From positions 1 through 47,954 of the forward strand of contig CADAPM010000017.1 of the NCBI GenBank assembly GCA_902789795.1: a stretch of 47,954 nt of DNA, written 5' to 3'. The DNA comes from an uncultured Eubacteriales bacterium. GTDB taxonomy: Bacteria > Bacillota > Clostridia > Christensenellales > Aristaeellaceae. The notes below the pieces were generated by a model. That model was not told where the DNA came from. It did not search any database and saw nothing but the letters and a program-made list of their open reading frames with translations. Numbering within the stretch: position 1 is the stretch's first letter; each line of letters starts with the position of its first letter. The translations under genes were made by a program, and so were the position numbers. This document shows, piece by piece, positions 30,927 through 39,188 of the stretch.

Positions 30927-32840
30927 ATGCAAACTGCCCTGAGTAAACGGATCAGAGGGATCGTACTGGCGGTCCTGGTCCTCTGCCTGATGGCGGCGCT
31001 GCCGGCGCTGGCCGTTGAAACGCCTGTCACGGCGCAGATCACCATCTCACCGGAGGAGATGTCAGTCCCCGGACCGGTGGATGTGTCGATCAGCGTGACC
31101 AATATTTCCGGCGCGGACCTGACGCAGCCGGTGACTTTGTATGACCCGAACGGGAGGCTCGTGTCCGGCTTCGGCCAGAACGGCAGCGTGACCATGAAGG
31201 CGGACGCTCAGATGTCCGTGAGCCTTCAGGGCACGGTGACCCAGGAGATGCTGGACCAGGGCAGCATGACCTATACGCTGCGCTGGATGGATGAAAATGG
31301 CACGGAGCTGGCCCTGCCCCTCACCGCGGAGGTGCACTTCAGCGGCGAGCGCGCGGGCCTGCGCGTGGTGCGCACCATCAGTCCGGAGGTCGTGCGCGGC
31401 GGCCAGACCGTGAAGGTCAGCTATGAGCTGACCAACATCGGCGGGGTCTCCATCAGCAATATCCAGGTGCGCGAGAAGCTCAGCCGCACCCCCAAGACCC
31501 TGAAGAACCTGGCTATCGGCGCTTCCTCCACGGTGGATTTCACCGCCAAGATGGGCAATGCCGACCTGGTCAGCAGCGCGGAGATCACCTACCGCCCGGC
31601 GGGCAGCGGCCAGAATGAGTCCGTGGTCATTGAGGAGCAGACCATCCCGCTGGCGATCAAGGGCCTGAACGTGGAACTGAGCGTGGACAAGGACGCCGTG
31701 AACATCGGCGAGACCGTGCGCCTGATCATGACCGCCCGCAACGAGGGCAACATCACCTACAGCAACGTGACGGCGGAGGACAAGAAGCTGGGCAAGGTGT
31801 TTGAAAACCTGACCATCCCCGCCTACACCACCATCTCGGAGGAGAAGGAGCTCACCATCAGCGAGCCGTCCAGCTTCCAGCTGAAGCTGAACCTGCCGGA
31901 CAACACCGGCACCACCAACAGCCTGGATACCAACGCCGTGTCCGTCAGCGCCTTTGACCCGGAGAAGGAGCTCCTGCTGACCCTGCTTTTGACCTCCGAC
32001 AAGGAGAGCATCGTCAGTGAGAACGAAGACGTGTCCATGACGCTGGTGGTCACCAATACCAGCAATGTGGACTGCAAGAATGTGGAGATCACCCACAACG
32101 GCACGCCCATCTATACCATCCCGTCCTTGGTGGCCGGCCAGAGCATGACTGTGAAGCGCGATTATACCGTCTCCCAGGCGGGCGCTTTCCGGTTCACCGC
32201 CACCACCAAGGATACCATCGGCAACACGGTGCGGTTTGAATCCAACACCCTGACCCTGCCCTACACGCGGGTGACCGCGGCGCCGACCGCCACGCCCGCG
32301 CCCACCATCCCGCCGCTGGAGACCCTGCCTCCCGCTGATTACGAGAACACGGGCAGCGTCCTGCGCACCATGCGCAACGTGCTGTATACCGCTTCCAACG
32401 TGCTGGGCGTGCTGGCAGCGGCGGCGCTCCTGCTCTTTGTGATCAGCACCATCGTGCGCGCCAGCAAGCGCCACCAGTCCGAGAGCGCCTATGACCACCT
32501 GGACCTGGCGGAGCGCCGCGACTACGCGCAGCCCGCGGAAAACAGCGGTGACGAAGACGCGCCGAAGCCGGAAACGAAGCCCGAGGCGGAGGAGCAGGCG
32601 GCCGATCAGGACGCCGTGCAGAGCGAGGTCGGCGGCTTCAGGATGACCCGCGACCGCCAGACCGATGAATTCCCCGCCTGGCACGAGCCGGGCGCGCCTG
32701 CGGAAACGCAGGACGAAGCTGCCCAGCCCGAAGAGGCTCCCGCTCAGGAGCAGGCCGACGCCGCTCCCGAAGGGGAAGACGCCCCCCGTCACAGCCGCGC
32801 CTCTCTCCCGGATCGGAGGAGAAGATCAAGGCGTAGTTAA
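30927..32840 (+). CDS. Membrane-anchored CARDB/DUF11-like repeat protein
   Basis: A 637-residue type I membrane protein. The signal peptide ends near PALA-VE (about residue 32). Four beta-sandwich repeats of about 100 residues (35-440) carry the pattern 'V..G..V.....TN.G...I.N..V', as in CARDB/COG1361 S-layer-type proteins. A Pro/Thr linker (about 445-475) and one transmembrane helix (about 487-510) follow. A cytoplasmic tail of about 125 residues is rich in Glu, Ala and Pro and ends in a basic cluster (RRRRSRRS). It is the first gene of the MoxR operon and probably exposes a scaffold outside while signalling or tethering inside. Confidence 0.8.
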   Translation: MQTALSKRIRGIVLAVLVLCLMAALPALAVETPVTAQITISPEEMSVPGPVDVSISVTNISGADLTQPVTLYDPNGRLVSGFGQNGSVTMKADAQMSVSLQGTVTQEMLDQGSMTYTLRWMDENGTELALPLTAEVHFSGERAGLRVVRTISPEVVRGGQTVKVSYELTNIGGVSISNIQVREKLSRTPKTLKNLAIGASSTVDFTAKMGNADLVSSAEITYRPAGSGQNESVVIEEQTIPLAIKGLNVELSVDKDAVNIGETVRLIMTARNEGNITYSNVTAEDKKLGKVFENLTIPAYTTISEEKELTISEPSSFQLKLNLPDNTGTTNSLDTNAVSVSAFDPEKELLLTLLLTSDKESIVSENEDVSMTLVVTNTSNVDCKNVEITHNGTPIYTIPSLVAGQSMTVKRDYTVSQAGAFRFTATTKDTIGNTVRFESNTLTLPYTRVTAAPTATPAPTIPPLETLPPADYENTGSVLRTMRNVLYTASNVLGVLAAAALLLFVISTIVRASKRHQSESAYDHLDLAERRDYAQPAENSGDEDAPKPETKPEAEEQAADQDAVQSEVGGFRMTRDRQTDEFPAWHEPGAPAETQDEAAQPEEAPAQEQADAAPEGEDAPRHSRASLPDRRRRSRRS

Positions 32841-32872
32841 GGGTTGCAGCGAAGGGACAAGTTGCGTTTTAG

Positions 32873-32984
32873 TGAGGAGTTAGGAAGTAGGAGGTAGGAG
32901 TTAATTCTTCTCCTGCTTCAGGCGCTACAGGCGCCACCTGAGAAACATTCTTTACTTCCTACTTCCTACTTTCTACTTCCTAAT
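32873..32984. repeat. Heptamer element E9 (complete)
   Basis: The left array is AGTTAGG/AAGTAGG (32873-32903), the core contains AATTCTTCTCCTGC and a GGCGC...GCGCC hairpin, and the right array has CTACTTC units (32951-32984). It sits inside the operon between the CARDB-like and lamin-tail genes. Confidence 0.85.
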
Positions 32985-33003
32985 TAACCGAAAGGGTATC
33001 TGT

Positions 33004-33528
33004 ATGAAGAAAATCATTTCTCTGGTTCTCTGCCTCACTCTCGTCCTTTCCGCCGTGTCCGCGCAGGCGCTGACCCGGGATTTCGGGATGATCAAGATCA
33101 CGGAGCTCATGGCTTCCAACGGCGATACGCTGGACGACAGCAAGGGCAAGTCCTGCGACTGGATCGAGCTGCACAACACCTCGGAAGATGATATCGACAT
33201 GAGCGGCCTGAACCTGTCCGACGGCAAAAAGAACCTGGCCAAGTTCGTCTTCCCGGAGGGCGTCGTGCTGGCCAAGGGCGCGTACATGGTCATCTTCTGC
33301 TCCGATTATGAAGAAGTGGCGACCCTGGACGACGGCACGGTGGAGATCCACGTTCCCTTCAAGCTTAGCGCCGACGGGGAAAAGGTGGTCATCTCCTATC
33401 AGGACGTGATCCTGGACATCGTGACCTTCGATCAGCAGCAGCGCGACGTTTCCTACGCGCTGAAGGACGACGGCACCTGGGCCTTCTGCGATACCCCCAC
33501 CCCCGGTGCGGAAAATAAGTTTGAATAA
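33004..33528 (+). CDS. Secreted lamin-tail-domain (LTD) protein
   Basis: A 174-residue protein with a Sec signal peptide (cleavage near AQA-LT, residue 22) and one LTD beta-sandwich: 'IKITELMASN', 'CDWIELHNTSEDDIDMSGLNLSDG' and 'TPTPGAENKFE' are the standard start, middle and end of the fold. LTD domains in bacterial surface proteins are thought to bind ligands or anchor enzymes. It ends 8 bp before the MoxR start and is part of the operon. Confidence 0.87.
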   Translation: MKKIISLVLCLTLVLSAVSAQALTRDFGMIKITELMASNGDTLDDSKGKSCDWIELHNTSEDDIDMSGLNLSDGKKNLAKFVFPEGVVLAKGAYMVIFCSDYEEVATLDDGTVEIHVPFKLSADGEKVVISYQDVILDIVTFDQQQRDVSYALKDDGTWAFCDTPTPGAENKFE

Positions 33529-33536
33529 GCGATAAA

Positions 33537-34508
33537 ATGGCAATGTTAGTCGATACGGAAGGCGCGCGTTCGCTCGCCTTCCGTTTGCAGCAGAATATCC
33601 GCCAGGTCATTGTGGGCAAGGATCAGGCGATCGAGCTGATGCTCATCGCGCTGATCTGTCAGGGCCACATCCTGCTGGAGGACGTGCCGGGCGTAGGCAA
33701 GACCACTCTTGCCGGCGCGCTGGCGCGTTCCGTTTCGTGCAGCTTCAGCCGCATCCAGTTCACGCCGGATGTAACGCCCTCCGACGTGACCGGCTATACC
33801 ATCATGAACATGAACACCGGGAAGATGGATTTCAAGCCCGGTGCGGTCATGAGCCAGATCGTGCTGGCGGACGAGATCAACCGCACCTCGCCCAAGACCC
33901 AGTCCTCCCTGCTGGAGGCGATGGAGGAGCGCCAGGTGACGGTGGACGGCACTACCCATGTGCTGCCCCAGCCCTTTATGGTCATGGCGACCCAGAACCC
34001 TGTGGAATTCGCGGGCACCTATCCGCTGCCCGAGGCGCAATTGGATCGCTTCCTCCTGTGCGTCACGCTGGGCTATCCCACCGTGGCGGAGGAAGTGGAC
34101 ATCCTGGAGCGCTATACCTCCGCCGGGCAGCCGCCCCTGTCCCAGCTGCAGCCGGTCTGCGCCGCGCAGGATATCCAGCGCCTGCAGAGCCTGCTGCCCC
34201 AGATCTATTCGAGCCCGGAGCTCCGTCAGTATATCGCGGAGATCGCCGCCCAGACGCGGCAGCATCCGCTCCTGAGCCTCGGCGTCTCCCCGCGCGGCGC
34301 GATCGCGCTGTTGAAGGCGGCCCAGGCCTATGCCCTGCTGAGCGGGCGTGATTATGTGCTGCCGGACGATGTGCGGCAGCTCATCAAGCCTGTGCTCAGC
34401 CACCGCATCCAGCTCACGCCCGAGGCCCGCATGAAAGCGGTGAGCCCGGAAAGCCTGCTGGACGAACTGACCGCCGCGGTCGCGGTGCCGGTCAAGAGGC
34501 GCGTATGA
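33537..34508 (+). CDS. MoxR-family AAA+ ATPase
   Basis: A 323-residue chaperone-like ATPase. Walker A lies in EDVPGVGKTTLA (48-59, GKT 54-56); Walker B is 'VLADEINRTSPKTQSSLLEAMEE' (about 109-131); sensor 1 is 'VMATQNPVEFAGTYPLPEAQLDRF'. MoxR proteins usually act with a DUF58 protein and a transglutaminase, exactly the genes that follow. The ribosome site is poor, so translation may be coupled to the LTD gene 8 bp upstream. The stop overlaps the DUF58 start (ATGA). Confidence 0.93.
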   Translation: MAMLVDTEGARSLAFRLQQNIRQVIVGKDQAIELMLIALICQGHILLEDVPGVGKTTLAGALARSVSCSFSRIQFTPDVTPSDVTGYTIMNMNTGKMDFKPGAVMSQIVLADEINRTSPKTQSSLLEAMEERQVTVDGTTHVLPQPFMVMATQNPVEFAGTYPLPEAQLDRFLLCVTLGYPTVAEEVDILERYTSAGQPPLSQLQPVCAAQDIQRLQSLLPQIYSSPELRQYIAEIAAQTRQHPLLSLGVSPRGAIALLKAAQAYALLSGRDYVLPDDVRQLIKPVLSHRIQLTPEARMKAVSPESLLDELTAAVAVPVKRRV

Positions 34509-35609
34509 CCCTGAAAGCGCTGATGCTGGCGGTCAGCGCGGCTGCGCTCATGATCCTGGGGCTGGCGCTGGGGCTGGAGGTGTTTTGCTTTGCCGCGGCG
34601 GTGGTGCTGCTGGTGCTTTTGTTCTGCGCCGTTGGCATCCTGTGGGCCCGGCGGCAGCTGGCGGTCTCCCTCTCCGCGGACACGGAAGAGGTGCTGCACG
34701 GCGAGCGCATCACCTATAACCTGCAGGCATCCCATGGGTTCATCCTGCCGGTGGGCCCGCTGCTGGTCACCTGCATGTGCGGCGCGGCGCAGCAGACGCA
34801 CCTGATCTCGCTCAAGCTCTTCCGCGGCACGCGGGAGACGTGGGCAGAGCAGGCCATGCACGTGGGCAGTTTTCCCATTGAAGTCCGTGAAGCGCTGCTG
34901 ACGGACTGCTTTAGTATATTCAAAACTCACCTGAAAACCACTCCTGCCGGACACCTGCTGGTGCTGCCCCGGCCTTTTTTGATTGCAAAATTGGCCTTCG
35001 CCCAGAGCGAGGAGGCCCAGACCGCCCTGAAGCGCGCCACCGAGGACACGAGCCTGCCCGACGACGTGCGCGCCTGGCAGCCGGGCGACCCGATGAAGCG
35101 CGTGCACTGGAAGCTGACCGCCCGCAAGCGGGAGCTGCTGGTGCGCCGCTACGAGAGCCCGATGCCCAAGGACCGAGGAGCAGGAGCTGAAGCTGCGCGA
35201 CGCGCTGTGCGAGACCGTGGTGGCTGTGGCGGACCTGCAATTGCAGGACGGGAGCCCCGTGCGCGTGCCCCTGTACGGCGAGCGGCCCACGGAGTTCTCG
35301 GCGGAGCGCGCCCAGTCGCTGCTCCTTTTGCAGGAGCTGCTGGCGGAGCAGAGCTTTCGCACGGACGAGCCCTTCGCGCGCGTGCTGAGCCAGGAGCTCA
35401 AGCGCGTGCGCCGCAGCGGGGCGGTGGTCATCGTCTCGCCGCGCCTGGATCCGGACCTGACCGACCTGGCCCTGTCCTTCCGGCGCATGGGCCCGAACGT
35501 GCGCTATTACTTGGTGACCTACGAGGCGGAGCAGCCCGGCTGGCTGCCCTATATCCGCCGTCTGCAGGAAGCCGGAGCGGAGGTGTGTTATGTCACGCCC
35601 GCTTCCTGA
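34505..35609 (+). pseudogene. DUF58 protein, broken by a frameshifting deletion
   Basis: The N-terminal part has two membrane helices (about 5-45) and runs in one frame through the DUF58 signature 'DDVRAWQPGDPMKRVHWKLTARKRELLVRRYESPMPKD' to about 35175. The rest ('EEQELKLRDALCETVVAVADLQLQDGSP' to 'AEVCYVTPAS') continues in a different frame to 35609. The stretch that normally joins them, a hydrophobic strand plus 'LDLS'-like segment, is absent, so the lesion looks like a small non-triplet deletion rather than one slipped base. Without correction the upstream frame continues as an unrelated tail to 35683. It could be a true mutation or an assembly error. DUF58 is the partner of MoxR. Confidence 0.8.
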
Positions 35610-37857
35610 ACGCCTCCGCCTGGGGGTGGATGACGCGCTGCTGTCGGCCCTGGCGGGCGGCGGCCTTTCTCTGCTGCTTTTGACGGCCATGTTCGGCCAG
35701 ATCAATGTAGGGCTGTTGATCGCCGCCACCGCCGGCACGGCCCTGCTTTTGTGCCTGTTGAAAGCGCTGTCGCCCAGGGCCTGCGTGGCCGCGATCCTGG
35801 CGGGGATCATCCTGCTGGCGCTGGGCTGCCTGAATATCGGGCCCTTGTCCGCGCCTGCCCAGGGCATCCGCGTCTTTTTGCTGTACCCGGACCTGCTGGG
35901 CGCGGCGCTGCCGCCCTTCCGCCTGGTGTTGAACGTGCTGCTGCCGGTCATGGTGACGACGCTGTGCGCCGTGGCGGTGCTCATCGACGTGCCCACCCTG
36001 ACCCTGCTGCCCATGGCGGTGTTCAGCATCGTCTATGGGACCGAGCTCATCGGCAACGCGGGCGCGGCGGCGCTGATCGGCGCGGGCGCGTGCACGGCGG
36101 CCTATCTGCTGGCGCTGGGCCGCGACACGGTGTACATGATCCTGCAGCGGGGCCGCCTGCGCCTGACGGGCTGGCGGGTGCTGCTGGTCGCCCTGGCGGT
36201 GGGCCTGGCCTTCCTGGTCATGCCCCGGTCCCTGCCCAAGGCGCCCGCCCTGCGCGAAGCGGCGGAGGAGGTCTACCAGACCATCTCCGATTACCTGCCC
36301 ACCAGCGATGAGAGCGCCCGCAGCGGCTTCACCCTGGAGACGGAGGGCTATCTGCCCCTGGGCAGCGACGTCCGTCCGCGCCTGGGCGGCACGGCGGAGC
36401 CCGGCGACCGCCCGGTCATGGAGGTGCGCACGGAGCGCACCCTCTACCTGCGCGGCGTCGCCATGAACAGCTATAACGGCCTCAACTGGGATGATACCCT
36501 GTCCGGCCGGCGTTTCCTGTATGCGGACCTGTTGCAGCAGGGCTACCGCCGGAACGTGTTTGACGAATACCTGCCCCTGACCACCGAACAGCTGACGGCC
36601 CAGAGCGCGTCGGTGCACATGCTGTCCAAGGCGGCCACCACCCTGTACGTGCCCCAGCGCCTGCGCTCCCTGGAGCTGCGCTCGGGCCGCATGACGCCCT
36701 ACTTCAACGCAGGCTCGGAGCTGTTCCTGACCCGGGAGCTGGCGGCGGGGGACGGTTATGCCTTCACCTATCTGGACCTGCCCGCGGACAGCGAAAAGAC
36801 CGCCCGCATCATCGCCCAGGCCGCCGCTGTGGCGGATACGCGGTATGAGGAGACGGCCCAGATCTATACGGCCCTGCCCTCCCATCTGCAGCGGGAATTG
36901 TACAACCTGTCCTATACCGCCGCCGGCGGGGAGGAGTCGCCCTACCGCCGGGCGATGGCGATCCGCGATTATCTGAGGGACAACTACACCTACTCCCTGG
37001 ACGTGGCGGACCCGCCGGACAACACGGACTTCGCGGCCTGGTTCCTGCTGGGGGAGAAGAAGGGCTACTGCACCTATTTCGCCACGGCCATGACGCTCCT
37101 GTGCCGTATGCAGGGCATCCCGGCCCGCTATGTGACGGGCTACCTGGCGGTGCCCCAGGACGGCCTTGCTACTGTCACCTCCGCGGACGCCCACGCCTGG
37201 ACCGAGATCTACCTGAACGGCTTCGGCTGGCTGACCATCGACGCGACACCGGGCCGCGACCCGGGCGGAGACCGCGGCGACGGCGAGGACCAGCAACCGG
37301 GCCAGGACGATATCGATCAGCCGACGCCCACGCCGGAGCCGGAGCCCACGGCCCCGCCCGCGCCCGAAGGGGACGGGACGGAGACCGAGACCGAAACGCC
37401 GGAGACCACCCCCGAGCCCGAGACCACGGAGGAGCCGGCCCCCTCGGAGCCGCCCGCCCGCCAGGGCTTCCCGTGGCTCACGCTCATTTTCGCCCTGCTC
37501 CTGCTCATGGCGCTGCTGGTGGCGGCGGTTTTCCTGATGGATCCGGCGCGCCGCGCGCAGCGGAATCCGCGCCGGGCGGGGGAGATCCTGACCTCGGCGG
37601 TGAACGCGGGCATGGAGCGCCTGTTCAGGCCCCGGCGCGCGGGGGAGACCGTGATCGAATACTATGACGCCGCGGCGGAGCGCTTCCCGGACCTGCCCCT
37701 GGGCGGCCTGGCGGAGGCCTACAGCGCGCGCATCTACGGTCAGAAGCCCATGCGCGCCGAGCTGGCGCTGAATGCCTGGCGCCGCGTCTCCGACCGCCTG
37801 TCCTTCTTCCAGCGCATCGCGGTGATCCTGTCGGGGATCTTTGTATCGGGGAAATAA
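35590..37857 (+). CDS. Membrane transglutaminase-like protein (TgpA type)
   Basis: A 755-residue protein. N-terminal membrane helices span about 15-215, then an extracytoplasmic region holds the transglutaminase core with Cys494 (GYCTYFATAM), His535 (DAHAWTE) and Asp551 (IDATPG). After a Pro/Thr/Glu-rich linker (about 560-625) a last transmembrane helix (about 632-652) leads to a C-terminal DUF4129-like cytoplasmic domain. TgpA-type proteins crosslink or cleave surface proteins and pair with MoxR and DUF58. The start overlaps the DUF58 remnant by 20 bp. Confidence 0.92.
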   Translation: MSRPLPERLRLGVDDALLSALAGGGLSLLLLTAMFGQINVGLLIAATAGTALLLCLLKALSPRACVAAILAGIILLALGCLNIGPLSAPAQGIRVFLLYPDLLGAALPPFRLVLNVLLPVMVTTLCAVAVLIDVPTLTLLPMAVFSIVYGTELIGNAGAAALIGAGACTAAYLLALGRDTVYMILQRGRLRLTGWRVLLVALAVGLAFLVMPRSLPKAPALREAAEEVYQTISDYLPTSDESARSGFTLETEGYLPLGSDVRPRLGGTAEPGDRPVMEVRTERTLYLRGVAMNSYNGLNWDDTLSGRRFLYADLLQQGYRRNVFDEYLPLTTEQLTAQSASVHMLSKAATTLYVPQRLRSLELRSGRMTPYFNAGSELFLTRELAAGDGYAFTYLDLPADSEKTARIIAQAAAVADTRYEETAQIYTALPSHLQRELYNLSYTAAGGEESPYRRAMAIRDYLRDNYTYSLDVADPPDNTDFAAWFLLGEKKGYCTYFATAMTLLCRMQGIPARYVTGYLAVPQDGLATVTSADAHAWTEIYLNGFGWLTIDATPGRDPGGDRGDGEDQQPGQDDIDQPTPTPEPEPTAPPAPEGDGTETETETPETTPEPETTEEPAPSEPPARQGFPWLTLIFALLLLMALLVAAVFLMDPARRAQRNPRRAGEILTSAVNAGMERLFRPRRAGETVIEYYDAAAERFPDLPLGGLAEAYSARIYGQKPMRAELALNAWRRVSDRLSFFQRIAVILSGIFVSGK

Positions 37858-37887
37858 GAATGAAAAAGCTGATCATCTGCACTATTA

Positions 37888-37918
37888 TTCTAATAATCTG
37901 ATAATTAAATTATTAGAA
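37888..37918. promoter_or_regulatory. AT-rich inverted repeat upstream of the DUF2974 gene
   Basis: TTCTAATAAT (37888-37897) and ATTATTAGAA (37909-37918) form perfect 10-bp arms with an 11-bp spacer; a third TATTAGAAA half-site follows at once. The layout suits an operator more than a terminator, since no GC stem or T-run is present. Confidence 0.4.
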
Positions 37919-37976
37919 AACTATTAGAAAGATATCAGAAAGCAGCATGAACATACTGGCCATGGAGGATCGACCA

Positions 37977-39104
37977 ATGGCGAACATCTTTGACTACCTG
38001 GACTGGCGCGGCGATATGCCGCTGTTCGTGGACCCCTTCAACGAGGTGGACAGCCTGATCTTGTCGATGCTGGCCTATACGGACTTCCGGGACATCGTGC
38101 CGGGGGACGGGACCGAGGTGCCGATCCGGGACGCGTACCGCGCCTTTTTCAGCCGGTACACTCGGGAAGAGGTGCTGGCGCGCAAGTCCTACACGGCCAA
38201 GTCGCCGCTGCTCATGGAGCAGATGGTGTCGGGCGCGCGCTTCAGGAGCATGACCCTGAGCCACCATGTGAACGAGTTCAGCGCCGAAAAGGAAGTGCAG
38301 ATGTCCGCGGTCACCTTCCACCTGCCGGACGGCCTCAGCTACGTGGCCTTCCGCGGCACGGACGGCACGCTGGTGGGCTGGAAGGAGGACTTCACCTTCA
38401 GCTTCCAGCCGCAGACCCGGGGCCAGAGCATGGCGGTGCACTACCTGAACTGGGCGGGGCGGCAGACGCCCGGGCGGCTCATTGTGGGCGGCCATTCCAA
38501 GGGCGGGCACCTGGCGGTCTACGCCTCCGCCGGCTGTGATGCGGACGTGCAGGAGCGCATCGAGGCGGTCTATTCCTACGACGGGCCCGGCTTCCGGCAG
38601 GAGGTCATCGATTCGCCCGGCTACCATCAGGTGCTGCCGCGCGTCAAAAGCATCATCCCGGACACCTCGGTGATCGGCCTGCTGCTCTCCAGCCTGAGCG
38701 AGCACCGGGTGATTAAAAGCACCGCCAGCGGCCTCACCCAGCACGACGCCTTCACCTGGTCTGTGCAGCGGAACCGCTTTGTGGACGCCAGGCTGAACCC
38801 GGCCAGCGAGGGCATCGACAAGGTGCTGGGCAGCTGGCTGGAGCAGACCGATGACGAGACCAAGAAAAACCTGACGGACCAGGTCTTCAACATGTTCAGC
38901 TCCGCCGGCGGCACCACCATGAGCGAGGTCACCAGCGAGCAGAAATGGAAGAGCGCCGGCACCATCGCGACGGTGCTGTTGAACCAGCTGGGCCAGGGCG
39001 GGCTGCAGGCCCTCTCGGGGCTGCTGGGCAAACGGGAGGAGCCCGCTGCCGACAGCGGCCGAAAACCGACGCTGACCTTGCCGAATGCACTTGACAAACC
39101 ATAA
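37977..39104 (+). CDS. DUF2974 / Mbeg1-like alpha/beta hydrolase
   Basis: A 375-residue lipase-like protein. Ser174 lies in the nucleophile elbow GGHSKGGH (171-178) and 'AFRGTD' (124-129) is the class-3-lipase-like strand; this fits DUF2974. There is no signal peptide, so it is cytoplasmic. GGAGG lies 8 nt before the chosen ATG; in-frame ATGs at 37947 and 37962 lack a site. The substrate is unknown. Its 3' end overlaps the promoter of the symporter. Confidence 0.83.
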   Translation: MANIFDYLDWRGDMPLFVDPFNEVDSLILSMLAYTDFRDIVPGDGTEVPIRDAYRAFFSRYTREEVLARKSYTAKSPLLMEQMVSGARFRSMTLSHHVNEFSAEKEVQMSAVTFHLPDGLSYVAFRGTDGTLVGWKEDFTFSFQPQTRGQSMAVHYLNWAGRQTPGRLIVGGHSKGGHLAVYASAGCDADVQERIEAVYSYDGPGFRQEVIDSPGYHQVLPRVKSIIPDTSVIGLLLSSLSEHRVIKSTASGLTQHDAFTWSVQRNRFVDARLNPASEGIDKVLGSWLEQTDDETKKNLTDQVFNMFSSAGGTTMSEVTSEQKWKSAGTIATVLLNQLGQGGLQALSGLLGKREEPAADSGRKPTLTLPNALDKP

Positions 39105-39119
39105 AAAAAGGTATTCAAT
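39091..39119 (+). promoter_or_regulatory. Promoter of the GPH symporter gene
   Basis: TTGACA (39091-39096), 17-bp spacer, TTCAAT (39114-39119); the -35 box is inside the last codons of the DUF2974 gene. Confidence 0.5.
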
Positions 39120-39188
39120 AGGAACCAGAAAGATTTGTTTCTTTCGAAAGAGCAAAAATGCACATCACATCGGGGAGGAACTGCATCC

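Noticed and set aside
34505-35683. Programmed ribosomal frameshift in the DUF58 gene
   Set aside because: No slippery heptamer or downstream pseudoknot is evident at 35170-35185, and conserved protein sequence is missing at the junction, so a deletion fits better.
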